Shown: in pieces, positions 17,313-26,261 of the stretch
Position numbering within the stretch: the stretch's first letter is position 1
How the letters are laid out: each line of letters begins with the position of its first letter
Assembly: GCF_000282095.2 (NCBI RefSeq)
Contig: NZ_AKKC02000004.1
Location: forward strand, 558,001-622,000
Length of the DNA stretch: 64,000 nt
Direction: 5' to 3'
DNA from: Rhizobium sp. CF080
GTDB lineage: Bacteria > Pseudomonadota > Alphaproteobacteria > Rhizobiales > Rhizobiaceae
Notes under the pieces: generated by a model
Told to the model about the DNA's origin: nothing
Databases searched by the model: none
What the model saw: the letters and a program-made list of their open reading frames with translations, nothing else
Translations under genes and position numbers: made by a program

Positions 17313-20300
17313 TCAGATCTCGGCCGACTGGAGGAAAGGCCTGAAGATGCGGGCGGCCCAATCGCCGACACTCGAAACGATCAAGTGAAGTGAGGGAATA
17401 ACGATCAGCGACAGGAGGGTGGAAACCAGCAGCCCACCGATGACCGCGATCGCCATGGGAGCGCGGAACTCGCCGCCGTCGCCAATCCCGATCGCGGATG
17501 GCAGCATTCCGCCGATCATCGCGAGCGTCGTCATGATGATCGGACGCGCCCGCTCCGAACACGCCTCGACGATGGCGTCGATGCGGGCAAGGCCGTGGGC
17601 TTCGCGCTCGATGGCGAAATCCAGCAGCATGATGGCGTTCTTGGTCACGATGCCCATCAGCATCAAGATGCCGATGACGACCGGAAGCGATAGGGCGCTG
17701 CCGCTCAACAGCAGGCCCGCCGAAACGCCTCCGATCGAGAGCGGTAGAGAGGACAGGATCGTCCATGGCGCCAAGACGCTTCCGAACAGGAGGATGAGGA
17801 CCACGAGAACCAGCAGGAGACCGGATCCCATCGCCACGCCGAAACTGGCAAACACCTCGCCCTCGGTATCCGAGTCTCCGGTCGCCTGGATACGCACGCC
17901 TTGTGGCAGGTTTTTGACACTGTCCAGTTGCATAAGCCTGTCGAGCCCTTGGCCCGAGGTCATGCCTGAGGCCATGTCCGCTCCGATCTCGATGCGGCGC
18001 TCGCGATCGAAACGTTCGATGGTGGACACGGACTCGTCGAGGCTCATATCGACCACGGCGGATAAGGGGACGGCGGTTCCGTCGGCTGCGGGCACCGTCA
18101 GCATTTCCAGCGTCGGTAGGTCATTGCGAGCCCTGCTGTCCAGCAGGACCCGGATCGGAATCTGCCGCGAACCGTCGGTGAATTTCGGCAAACGGCTGTC
18201 CACGTCGCCAACGGTCGAAACCCGGATAGTTCGAGCGATCTCAGCCGACGACACGCCGATTGTCGAAGCCTTGTCCATCTCAACCGTCATCCGGAGTTCT
18301 GGTCGTGTCGCCGCGTTGTCGGCCGTCGGGTTGACGAAACTCTTGTCCGCCGCAAGCGTCTCGAGGATCGTCTCTGCGGCGTGCTGGGCGAGATCGCCAT
18401 CGGCGGAAAGAACCGCAAAGGACAGATCCCTTCCTCCTCGCGTATTGAGAAAACGGAGCCGCGCGTCGGCAACGGCCGAAAGTGTTTTCTCGAGGCTTTC
18501 CTGGATTGCAAAGGATGAACGGTCCCTTTGCGACTTGTGAAGCAGATCGACCAGGACAGCGGCATAGCGCACATCTTCCTGTCCCGTCGTATTGGCACCG
18601 GCTCGCACGAAAACGCTCTCCACCCCATCCTCCAGACGAACGAGGTCGGCGATCTCGTTCGTCGTTTTGCGGGTTTCGTCGAGGCTAGCGCCCGGAGGCA
18701 GCTCCACGGACAGCGTCAGACGGCCCGTGTCCTCCTCTGGCAGAAATGCCGTTGGCAGCGATCCCATGACGACAAGCGCGAGAGCGAAAACGCCCAGGGC
18801 GCAGCCGACCGTCAACCACCGCCAACGGAGCGTTACCCGTAGCAGCCCTTCATAGGCGATCGCGAGACGTCCTTTTTGCCCTGGTGACGATGCGCGGTTC
18901 GTCATGAAATACGCAGCCAAAATCGGCGTAACCAGCCGCGCGACAAGAAGAGAGAAGAACACTGCAATGGCAACCGTCAGGCCGAATTCGCGAAAATAAA
19001 GACCGACCACGCCGCTCATGAAACCAACCGGTGTGAAGACCGCGATAATCGTCGCGGAAATCGCGATGACAGCAAGTCCGATCTCGTCGGACGCGTCCAG
19101 CGCCGCCCGGTATGCGGACTTGCCCATATTGCGATGGCGCACGACGTTCTCGATCTCGACAATAGCATCGTCGACCAGAATGCCGGTGACGAGGGTGATC
19201 GCCAGCAGGCTCAGAATGTTGAGCGAGAAGCCTAAAAGATCGATGGCGAAAAAGGTCGGTATGACGGAGAGCGGCAAGGCGACAGCAGCAACGACCGTCG
19301 CTCGCCAGTCGCGCAGGAACAGGAACACGATGACGACGGAAAGCGCCGCACCTTCGAACAACGTCTTCATGGCCGAATGATAGTTGCCGGCCGTGTAGGA
19401 CACGTTGTCTTCCACGAGCTTGAAGCGGGTGCCCACGTCGTCTGAACTGAGGGCTGCAAGCGCCGTCGCTACTTCCTCCGCCACGGTGACGTCGCTGGCG
19501 CCCTGCGACCGGTAGACGGAAAAGCCAACGACGTCGGACTTGTCCAGAGTGGCGAAAGATCGGGGCTCGGCGACAGTATCTTCGACCTGGCCGACATCGC
19601 TCAACCGGATGCTGGTCGTATCCGATAGGGAGATCCGGAGGGCCGCGAGTTCCGGCACGCTCCGTGCCACGGCGGCGGATATGACTGCCCGTTCCCGCCC
19701 GCCGAGATTGCTTTTCCCGCCGGATCCGTCGAATTGGTTGTCGATCAGGCTCTGGTTCACCGCATTGGCCGTCAGCGACAATGCCTGCAGCCGGGTCGGG
19801 TCCAGTTCGACATGGATTTCCCGCTCCACACCTCCGACCCGCTCGACCCGCCCCACGCCTTTGAGGCCCTGCAGTCTTCGCGAGACAACGTCGTCCACGA
19901 ACCAGGACAGGTCCGAAAGAGTCATGTCCTTGTTGGTGACTGCATAGGTCACCACGGACTGGGCCTCTTCCTCCACCCGTTCGATCACGGGTTCATCGAT
20001 CGTCTCCGGCAAATCGGAGCGCACCTTGACGACCGCATCACGAACGTCTGAGACGGCGCGATCCGGCGATACCAAGCCCAACTCGAACTCGACTTCCGTG
20101 ATGGAGCGTCCTTGCGTAACGGTCGATTTCATTTCCTTGATGTTCGGTAACGTCGCCACCGCATTCTCGACCGGACGCGTCACTTCGGTCTCGAGTTCGC
20201 CGGGCGTCGCTCCCGACTGTTCGATGGTGATCTTGACGACAGGCTCAATGATCGTCGGGAAGTAGGTGATCGGGAGTTGGGTGAAGCTGTAGAGGCCGAC

Positions 20301-20375
20301 GACCATCAGCACCACGAAAAGAAGAAGCGACGGGAGCGGCTTGCGGATTGCCCAGGCCGAAATGTTCATGCTCAT
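17313..20375 (-). CDS. RND efflux transporter, inner-membrane pump (HAE1/AcrB-like)
   Basis: A 1020-residue resistance-nodulation-division permease of full length. The N-terminus ISAWAIRKPLPSLLLFV with one helix leads into a large periplasmic porter loop, then a helix bundle with the proton-relay aspartate pair in ILVDDAIVEIENV, and a second repeat with the same architecture (VIGILMLMGIVTKNAIML). These are HAE1 features (drugs, detergents, solvents) rather than HME metal-pump features. It overlaps the adaptor gene by four bases (ATGA), so the two are co-translated. No TolC-type outer-membrane factor is encoded nearby; a shared one elsewhere is expected. Control by the adjacent two-component system is plausible. 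Confidence 0.93.
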   Translation of the reverse strand: MSMNISAWAIRKPLPSLLLFVVLMVVGLYSFTQLPITYFPTIIEPVVKITIEQSGATPGELETEVTRPVENAVATLPNIKEMKSTVTQGRSITEVEFELGLVSPDRAVSDVRDAVVKVRSDLPETIDEPVIERVEEEAQSVVTYAVTNKDMTLSDLSWFVDDVVSRRLQGLKGVGRVERVGGVEREIHVELDPTRLQALSLTANAVNQSLIDNQFDGSGGKSNLGGRERAVISAAVARSVPELAALRISLSDTTSIRLSDVGQVEDTVAEPRSFATLDKSDVVGFSVYRSQGASDVTVAEEVATALAALSSDDVGTRFKLVEDNVSYTAGNYHSAMKTLFEGAALSVVIVFLFLRDWRATVVAAVALPLSVIPTFFAIDLLGFSLNILSLLAITLVTGILVDDAIVEIENVVRHRNMGKSAYRAALDASDEIGLAVIAISATIIAVFTPVGFMSGVVGLYFREFGLTVAIAVFFSLLVARLVTPILAAYFMTNRASSPGQKGRLAIAYEGLLRVTLRWRWLTVGCALGVFALALVVMGSLPTAFLPEEDTGRLTLSVELPPGASLDETRKTTNEIADLVRLEDGVESVFVRAGANTTGQEDVRYAAVLVDLLHKSQRDRSSFAIQESLEKTLSAVADARLRFLNTRGGRDLSFAVLSADGDLAQHAAETILETLAADKSFVNPTADNAATRPELRMTVEMDKASTIGVSSAEIARTIRVSTVGDVDSRLPKFTDGSRQIPIRVLLDSRARNDLPTLEMLTVPAADGTAVPLSAVVDMSLDESVSTIERFDRERRIEIGADMASGMTSGQGLDRLMQLDSVKNLPQGVRIQATGDSDTEGEVFASFGVAMGSGLLLVLVVLILLFGSVLAPWTILSSLPLSIGGVSAGLLLSGSALSLPVVIGILMLMGIVTKNAIMLLDFAIEREAHGLARIDAIVEACSERARPIIMTTLAMIGGMLPSAIGIGDGGEFRAPMAIAVIGGLLVSTLLSLIVIPSLHLIVSSVGDWAARIFRPFLQSAEI

Positions 20376-21619
20376 CGTGTCAGGGCTCCCACCCGGTTTT
20401 CGAGCGATGCGGCGGCGGCAGGCTCTCGGGTTTGAGGCTCAGGCGGCGTTACCATGACGGCTTTGACCCGTTCCTCCGCCTTCAGGAAAGCCCCCGCCTT
20501 CAACGCGATCGCCTCCCCATCCTCGATGCCGCCGACGATCTCGACCAACCCTCCCTGCGATGATCCGATGCTCACGCGGCGCACATCCACCACGCCATTG
20601 GAGATGACGTAGACATTGTGTGCGCCGCCCGCGCTTCTGACCGCGGAGCTGGGCACGAGGATGTTTCTGCGTTCGGCGACGTCGATGGCGCCGCGGGCGA
20701 ACACGCCGGGGGTAAGCCCTTCGTCGTCGGCAAGCTCGACCCGAACAGTCCCGCTTCTTGTCTTGGGGTCCAGTTGGGCGGCGTTCAGGCGGATTTTGCC
20801 TTCTATGGCTTCATTCCGGCCAGGCAAGGTAACTTCGGCGCGCATTCCCTCATGCAGACGCACGAAGCTTGTTTCGGTCACCTGCGCCACGAATTCCATG
20901 TCGTCGTCTTCGGCGATGACGAAAAGTGGCTCGGCCGACCCGGAAGTCATTGCGCCTATGCGCGCTTTGCGGCTCAATATCTTGCCGGAGCTCGGAGCCC
21001 GTATCGTGCTCCGCTCGACAGTCAGTTCGATCTCCTGCCGCTCGCGAGCGATCATCTGTTCTTCAGCCTCGGCGAGTTCCAGCGATTGCCGTGCAAGCCG
21101 CAGTTCCGCACCGGCGCGTGCATAGGCATTCTGATGCTCATCGAGGACGTTATCGGCGATGGCGCCTTTCGGCTGAAGCGCGCGGCTGCGCTCAAGCTTC
21201 CTGCGGGCTTCTCCCTCACTGATCAGAGCCAAGTCTACCCGGCTGCTCTCGACGGCAACAGCTGCCCTGCCGCGCAGCAGGTTGACCGCGTTCTTCCCCA
21301 GCAGCATCTGAGCCTCGGTCGTGTCCAGCAGTACAAGCGCCTCGCCCTGGCTGACATGCTGTCCCGCCTCGACGAGGATCTGCCTGATTTCCTTGCCGAG
21401 AACCGATGGATAGACTTGGATCTCCTCTCGCGCGGCGAGTGTTCCCACAACCTCGATCCGCTCGGTAATCGCTTTCTGCCGGGCGACCACTGCCGTCACC
21501 GGCATCTGCCGCTCCTCGGCAAGCGAGCCGGTGGGCAGGCAGAAGGCGACAAGCGCAGCTCTTGCCGCACGGTTGGCGCTAGATCTCAGCGCAGAGACGA
21601 TCTTTGGTGATGCAGTCAT
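20372..21619 (-). CDS. RND efflux periplasmic adaptor (HlyD/AcrA-like membrane fusion protein)
   Basis: A 415-residue adaptor. The N-terminal hydrophobic export signal (AALVAFCLPTGSLAEE) lacks a clear lipobox. It is followed by a lipoyl half-motif (VLGKEIRQILVEAGQHVSQGEALVLL read in parts), a coiled-coil hairpin (about residues 95-190, rich in A/E/R), the second lipoyl half and a beta-barrel domain (VRVELADDEGLTPGVFARG). The start at 21619 is preferred over an upstream ATG at 21673 because AGGG lies just before it and the signal begins there. It bridges the RND pump and an outer-membrane channel. Confidence 0.9.
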   Translation of the reverse strand: MTASPKIVSALRSSANRAARAALVAFCLPTGSLAEERQMPVTAVVARQKAITERIEVVGTLAAREEIQVYPSVLGKEIRQILVEAGQHVSQGEALVLLDTTEAQMLLGKNAVNLLRGRAAVAVESSRVDLALISEGEARRKLERSRALQPKGAIADNVLDEHQNAYARAGAELRLARQSLELAEAEEQMIARERQEIELTVERSTIRAPSSGKILSRKARIGAMTSGSAEPLFVIAEDDDMEFVAQVTETSFVRLHEGMRAEVTLPGRNEAIEGKIRLNAAQLDPKTRSGTVRVELADDEGLTPGVFARGAIDVAERRNILVPSSAVRSAGGAHNVYVISNGVVDVRRVSIGSSQGGLVEIVGGIEDGEAIALKAGAFLKAEERVKAVMVTPPEPQTREPAAAASLENRVGALTR

Positions 21620-21843
21620 GAGGCGACCCTGTTTGTACCGGGGCACCGCAGTGCCCAATGTTTCGGATCGCACTGTAGCGAGGTGGAAAGCCCGCGCTGT
21701 TTCGTATTCTTAAGAAATGTTTCGGCGTATCGGCCATCGCCGACATCAAGGGCAACCGGGCGAAATATGACTTAACAACAATCAACATCGGGCAGCCCGA
21801 GGGCGGCCTACCATCGCTTCTGGATCATGAAGGAAGTGGTGAG

Positions 21844-22803
21844 ATGGTGACAATTGTTTGCATGAAATGGGGAAGCGAGTTCACCGCTGCTCATGTCAAC
21901 GCGCTTTATGCGGGCGTGCTGCGGAATATGGACGAAGCCTTTGACTTCGTCTGCCTGACGGATGATGGCCGCGACCTTGCCGCCGGTATCGACGTCCGTC
22001 CGATACCCGATCCCGGTCTGCCGGAGCGTGCATGGCGCAGGGGATGCTGGCCGAAGGTCGGCGTGTTCGCCCCGCATCTCTTTCCGCTTGAGGACGTCGT
22101 GCTTTTTCTCGACCTGGACGTCATGGTCCAACATTCGCTCGCGCCTTTCATCGACCTCGTCCGCCAACGCCGCCATCTCGTCATTCAACGGGAATGGAAC
22201 CCTGATCTCTGGAGCCTTCTACCCCCTCTTCTCAGGCCCGACCGCGGCGCGCAGTCCTCCGTCTTCGGCTTTAACCCGGCAAACCTGGAACGCGTATACA
22301 GCGATTTCACCGCTGAAACTGCCAGGATTATCGAATCGTTCAAGAACGACCAGACCTACCTGACCCATGCCGTGAAGCGGCGAAGCTATTGGCCGGCCGG
22401 CTTCTGTGTCAGCTTCAAGAGAAGCTGCACCCATTATTTTCCGATCAACCTGCTCCAGCAGAAGATCAGGCAGCCGAGGAAGGCGAAAGTCATCGTCTTC
22501 CACGGGAAGCCGCGTCCCTGGGAAACACTGGTGGAAAACGGTGTGCGCTGGGGATCAAAACGCCGGTTCGGCATCGGTCCGGTTCCGTGGATAAAGCGGT
22601 ACTTCGATCAGGCGGACGCGATGCTTGCATCGATCCACCGCAGCTCAAACAGGGAATCGCAGCTGCACCTCGTCAAAAGCCAGGATGGTTTTAGCCAAAG
22701 CCATTTCGCAACCAAAGGACAGGGCCAGCCAAGTCCGGAGAACGTCGCTCAGCGCAAAGCATTGCCGGTGCCGCAGAACTTGAGCGGCAAGGTTTCTTCA
22801 TGA
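21844..22803 (+). CDS. Putative glycosyltransferase-like protein, function unknown
   Basis: A 319-residue protein, apparently cytoplasmic. A DxD-type motif in LFLDLDVMVQ, a preceding WPKVGVFAP and a late VIVFHGKPRPWE are features of nucleotide-sugar glycosyltransferases (GT-A fold) in rhizobial surface polysaccharide loci, but I cannot assign a family with certainty. The C-terminal 60 residues are low-complexity and polar. GGAAGTGGTGAG precedes the ATG. The next gene overlaps by four bases, so the pair is likely one operon. The gene diverges from the RND adaptor, and the 224-base gap contains a CTTAACAA motif at 21771. Confidence 0.6.
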   Translation: MVTIVCMKWGSEFTAAHVNALYAGVLRNMDEAFDFVCLTDDGRDLAAGIDVRPIPDPGLPERAWRRGCWPKVGVFAPHLFPLEDVVLFLDLDVMVQHSLAPFIDLVRQRRHLVIQREWNPDLWSLLPPLLRPDRGAQSSVFGFNPANLERVYSDFTAETARIIESFKNDQTYLTHAVKRRSYWPAGFCVSFKRSCTHYFPINLLQQKIRQPRKAKVIVFHGKPRPWETLVENGVRWGSKRRFGIGPVPWIKRYFDQADAMLASIHRSSNRESQLHLVKSQDGFSQSHFATKGQGQPSPENVAQRKALPVPQNLSGKVSS

Positions 22804-23156
22804 CTAACGTAAACGTTGCGTCACATCCTCATATTCTTCTCTACGCCCGCAGCCCTATAGCATCCAGGCTCGGCCAGACGCTGTCGGAGCAAGCATTCTG
22901 TGTCACAACTGCAACGGATCAGAGGGAGTTTGTGGCGGCGCTCGAGCAGGATTGCTATTGGGCGATCGTGACTGGCACGGCACATGTCCGGGAGGTCCGG
23001 GCAAGGGCGAGCCATCCGATCATCAACTACGAGATCTTCATCCACAGCGTACCGCAGACCACCAATCCCTCTTCGGACACCAGGCCCTATTTCGATGCCG
23101 GTGAATTTATCAAGCGCGTCCGCTCCCATGCCAAGAACCCAGCGGACGGAATTTAG
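22800..23156 (+). CDS. Hypothetical protein coupled to the glycosyltransferase-like gene
   Basis: A 118-residue protein with no family I recognise. Its start overlaps the upstream stop (ATGA). The first half (HILLYARSPIASRLGQTL) resembles the first strand and helix of a Rossmann or receiver-like fold, but no phosphoacceptor aspartate or catalytic motif is evident. No signal peptide or membrane segment is seen. About 150 gene-free bases separate it from the BCCP gene, where I see no clear promoter. Confidence 0.55.
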   Translation: MTNVNVASHPHILLYARSPIASRLGQTLSEQAFCVTTATDQREFVAALEQDCYWAIVTGTAHVREVRARASHPIINYEIFIHSVPQTTNPSSDTRPYFDAGEFIKRVRSHAKNPADGI

Positions 23157-23309
23157 AAGAACACGTGCTACGGCCATTGTGGCAATGAGCCGGTCCATCA
23201 AAAGTTCGTCTGACCCCATCAGCGGCCCCATCGTGTTACGGAAGGTGACCGTATCACGCGACTTGATCTCCAGAAGCGCGCGATGGCATTTGAAATACCG
23301 AGCGCGAAT

Positions 23310-23744
23310 ATGGACCTCTCGAAGATCAAGACCCTGATCGACTTTGTCGGACGATCGAACATCACCGAACTGACCGTGACGGAAAAGGACCTGACCGTTC
23401 GAATCTTCCGATCGCAGCCAGTGGTTGGAGAGGCCCTGGTCGGAGCGGCGGGGAAGCAACAGCCGATTGCGGGTGCGTCGGATGGCTCAAAACACGCTGA
23501 GCAAGCGTCGGTCTTTCCCGTAAAGGCGCCGGTTTTCGGCGTGCTGCATCGGAGTTCGGCACCGGGCGAGCGGCCGTTCGTCAAGCTTGGAGATGATGTG
23601 AAGGAGGGGCAGACCCTCTTCATCATTGAAGCGATGAAGGTCTTCAACAAGATCACCGCGCCGCGGTCCGGGCGCATTGCCAGCCTGACCGAAACCGACG
23701 GCGGCGAAGTCGAGACCGGCGAACTGCTCGCGGAGATCGCGTGA
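23310..23744 (+). CDS. accB: Biotin carboxyl carrier protein (AccB-like) of the 5-oxoprolinase cluster
   Basis: A 144-residue carrier. The N-terminus MDLSKIKTLIDFVGRSNI is the usual AccB opening, so I chose the ATG at 23310; an ATG at 23283 would add nine residues. A flexible linker leads to the biotinyl domain with IIEAMKVFNKITAP, where the lysine of AMK is biotinylated by BirA. It is the carrier for the biotin carboxylase encoded immediately downstream (stop and start overlap as TGATG). It is most likely a paralogue of housekeeping AccB dedicated to this cluster. Confidence 0.88.
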   Translation: MDLSKIKTLIDFVGRSNITELTVTEKDLTVRIFRSQPVVGEALVGAAGKQQPIAGASDGSKHAEQASVFPVKAPVFGVLHRSSAPGERPFVKLGDDVKEGQTLFIIEAMKVFNKITAPRSGRIASLTETDGGEVETGELLAEIA

Positions 23745-25135
23745 TGCCGGAGACGTTCGACAAGACCGCTTTAGCCAGTCGGCGTTTTGATACGGTTCTC
23801 ATCGCCAATCGCGGGGAGATCGCGGCCAGGATCCAGAAAGCCTGCCGGGAGCTCGGGCTGAAGACCGTCGCCGTCTATTCCGAGGCTGATCGGGAGGCGC
23901 CTTACGGCAAGACGGCCGACAGCGCTCTGTGCATCGGCCCGTCGAGCGCGGCAAAAAGCTACCTCAACAAGGACGTTCTTCTTCTGGCGGCGCGTTTGAC
24001 AGGCGTCGGCGCCATCCATCCAGGTTATGGTTTTCTCTCGGAAAATGCCGCATTCGCCGATGCGGTCGAAAAGGCCGGTCTGGCATTCATCGGCCCGAGC
24101 GCGGCGTCGATCGAAACCATGGGCGACAAGATTTCCGCAAAGAGGGCAATGATTGCCGCCGGCGTCCCTTGTGTTCCCGGACCGGATACGGCGCTTGCCG
24201 ACGATCCGGCGGTCATTGAGCGCGTTGCCCTGGAGATCGGTTATCCCGTTATCATCAAGGCTGCGGGCGGAGGAGGCGGACGGGGCATGCGCGTCGTGCC
24301 GGAGGCAGGCCAGCTGCAAGAGGCGGTCGCGCTCACCCGCGAAGAGGCGCGGCAGGCCTTTGGCTCGCCGTCGCTCTACATGGAAAAATTCCTCCAGCAT
24401 CCGCGTCATATCGAGATCCAGGTCCTTTGCGACACCCACGGCAATGCAGTCTGGCTCGGGCACCGGGATTGTTCGATGCAGCGCCGCCATCAAAAGGTGG
24501 TGGAAGAGGCGCCGGCATCCGGGATCGCGCCGGAAGTGATCCGGCCGGTCGGGAGGGCCTGTGTCGAGGCGTGCCGCCAGATCGGCTACCGGGGCGTCGG
24601 AACCTTCGAATTCCTCTATGAGGATGGTGCTTTCTATTTCATCGAGATGAACACCCGGCTTCAGGTCGAGCACCCGGTCACCGAGGTGACAAGCGGGATC
24701 GACATCGTCCAGGCGCAGATCAAAGTGGCTCAGGGCGATCCCCTCGATCTGTCCCAGGCTGATGTGAACTGCGATGGCCACGCTTTCGAATGCCGCATCA
24801 ATGCCGAGGATCCCGATACTTTCCTGCCGTCTGCCGGCGTCATTACCGGTCTCGCCCTGCCCGAAGGGCCTGGAATCCGGGTGGATACCCATATCCATGC
24901 CGGGTATAAGGTGCCATCCTATTACGACTCGCTGATCGCCAAGCTGATCGTTCATGCGCCGACGCGCGCGGAGGCGATGGCGAGGATGCGCGAGGCGCTC
25001 ACCGGGATGTGTGTGGACGGAATTTCCACCAATATTCCCTTCCTGCGCGCGCTTTTCGACGACAGCGCGTTCGCGCGCGGCGAGACGGATATCCACTATC
25101 TCGAACAATGGCTGAAACAGCGGAGAGCGCCATGA
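23744..25135 (+). CDS. accC: Biotin carboxylase (AccC-like) of the 5-oxoprolinase cluster
   Basis: A 463-residue ATP-grasp enzyme that carboxylates biotin on BCCP using bicarbonate and ATP. The N-terminal domain (VLIANRGEIAARI), the glycine-rich ATP loop (KAAGGGGGRGMRVV), metal/ATP residues in FIEMNTRLQVEHPVTE and the C-terminal domain (HAFECRINAEDP) are all present, so it looks active. The start is ATG 23744 or GTG 23741; both overlap the BCCP stop. No carboxyltransferase is encoded beside it, so the acceptor of the carboxyl group is not explained by the visible genes. Confidence 0.92.
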   Translation: MPETFDKTALASRRFDTVLIANRGEIAARIQKACRELGLKTVAVYSEADREAPYGKTADSALCIGPSSAAKSYLNKDVLLLAARLTGVGAIHPGYGFLSENAAFADAVEKAGLAFIGPSAASIETMGDKISAKRAMIAAGVPCVPGPDTALADDPAVIERVALEIGYPVIIKAAGGGGGRGMRVVPEAGQLQEAVALTREEARQAFGSPSLYMEKFLQHPRHIEIQVLCDTHGNAVWLGHRDCSMQRRHQKVVEEAPASGIAPEVIRPVGRACVEACRQIGYRGVGTFEFLYEDGAFYFIEMNTRLQVEHPVTEVTSGIDIVQAQIKVAQGDPLDLSQADVNCDGHAFECRINAEDPDTFLPSAGVITGLALPEGPGIRVDTHIHAGYKVPSYYDSLIAKLIVHAPTRAEAMARMREALTGMCVDGISTNIPFLRALFDDSAFARGETDIHYLEQWLKQRRAP

Positions 25136-25557
25136 GTGCGATCGATTTCAGCGATCCCGCGACCATCGCGCTCCTGACCGATGCGCTGACGGCAGCCGGG
25201 GTGAGCGGCCTGGAAATTTCGCGGCCAGGTGGACAGTTGCGCATCGTCATCGAGACGGGGAATGAGACACGGATCGATGTAACCACCACAACGCAACCGG
25301 CCTCGGTGGTTCAGCCGGTGGTCCTCAAGGCGCCGATGGCCGGCCATTTCTGCCCGGGACGGTCATCGCGATCCGCAGCCGCCGATCGTCTGCCGCGATC
25401 GGTTTCCGCTGCAGACATCCTCGGTTTCCTTCGCGTTGGCCCCATCCTGCTTCCGCTTTGCGCCGGCCGTGCAGGCATATTGACTAAGCAGCTTGCCGAG
25501 CCCGATGCGCTGGTCGGCTTCGGCGATCCCTTGTTCGAGATCGAGCCTCAATCATGA
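25132..25557 (+). CDS. BCCP-like protein lacking the biotinyl lysine
   Basis: A 141-residue small protein with an N-terminal helix (ATIALLTDALTAAGVSGLEI), a beta element similar to BCCP (GGQLRIVIETG), and a C-terminal lipoyl/biotinyl-like domain (VVLKAPMAGHF ... LVGFGDPLFEIEP). Where carriers have EAMK the aligned segment reads GFLRVGP, so no lysine is present for biotin. The ATG at 25132 overlaps the AccC stop (ATGA), and the next gene overlaps this one by four bases, so it is a fixed part of the operon. A structural role with the active BCCP, carboxylase or PxpBC is inferred. Confidence 0.75.
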   Translation: MSAIDFSDPATIALLTDALTAAGVSGLEISRPGGQLRIVIETGNETRIDVTTTTQPASVVQPVVLKAPMAGHFCPGRSSRSAAADRLPRSVSAADILGFLRVGPILLPLCAGRAGILTKQLAEPDALVGFGDPLFEIEPQS

Positions 25558-26261
25558 TTGCCACATTGAACAACCATATGCCGTTGCGCGAAATCGTACC
25601 CGCCGCCCAGGGCCGCGCTCGCGTTTCCTCGATCGGAGCCCGGTCCTTCCTGCTCGAAGCGCCGGGAGAATTCGATCTCGCCGCACAGCGCCGAATCTGG
25701 GCGCTGTCGCAGACGGTCAGAGGCTGGCCGGATATCGCGGAAATCGTTCCGGGAATGACCAACCTGCTGGCGATATTCACGGAGGCGCCGGAGGATCCCG
25801 ATACTGTCGTGGCACGGCTGCTGGAGGCATGGGGCAATGCCCGCAGCATCGATCTGGCGGGCAAGACCATCGAAGTTCCCGTTCATTACGGCGGTGAGCA
25901 TGCGGTGGACCTGCCCGCGCTTTGCGACCTTGCCCGGCTCAGCGACCGTGAGGTCGTCCGTATTCATCACGAAGCGACCTACCGTGTTTTTGCCTTGGGC
26001 AGCGCTCCGGGCTTCGGTTACCTGCACGGCCTCGATCCGCGCATCTACATGCCGCGAAAGACCGTTCCCTCGCTGAAGATGGCGAAGGGCTGCGTGACCA
26101 TCGGCGGCATGCAGACCGGCGTAGCAATGCTCACCGGCCCGAATGGCTGGAATTCCATAGGTTTCGCAGAATTGCAGATGTTCGACCCGACGTCGCCCAT
26201 GCCGGCGATGATGGCGCCGGGCGATACGGTGCGGTTCGTGCCGGCAAGGATCGAGCTATGA
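25554..26261 (+). CDS. pxpB: 5-oxoprolinase subunit PxpB (KipI/AHS1 family)
   Basis: A 235-residue protein of the allophanate-hydrolase-subunit-1 family. The family motif GSAPGFGYL lies in the centre, with VPVHYGGEHAVDL before it and MAPGDTVRFVP at the end. With PxpC and PxpA it hydrolyses 5-oxo-L-proline to glutamate at the cost of ATP. It overlaps its neighbours on both sides by four bases. The order BCCP-AccC-BCCP-like-PxpB-PxpC-PxpA is recurrent in Alphaproteobacteria. Confidence 0.92.
   Translation: MIATLNNHMPLREIVPAAQGRARVSSIGARSFLLEAPGEFDLAAQRRIWALSQTVRGWPDIAEIVPGMTNLLAIFTEAPEDPDTVVARLLEAWGNARSIDLAGKTIEVPVHYGGEHAVDLPALCDLARLSDREVVRIHHEATYRVFALGSAPGFGYLHGLDPRIYMPRKTVPSLKMAKGCVTIGGMQTGVAMLTGPNGWNSIGFAELQMFDPTSPMPAMMAPGDTVRFVPARIEL

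Noticed and set aside
23771..25108. A 445-codon minus-strand frame
   Set aside because: It is antisense to the biotin carboxylase gene, whose motifs are intact; the antisense protein is histidine/arginine-rich without family signals.
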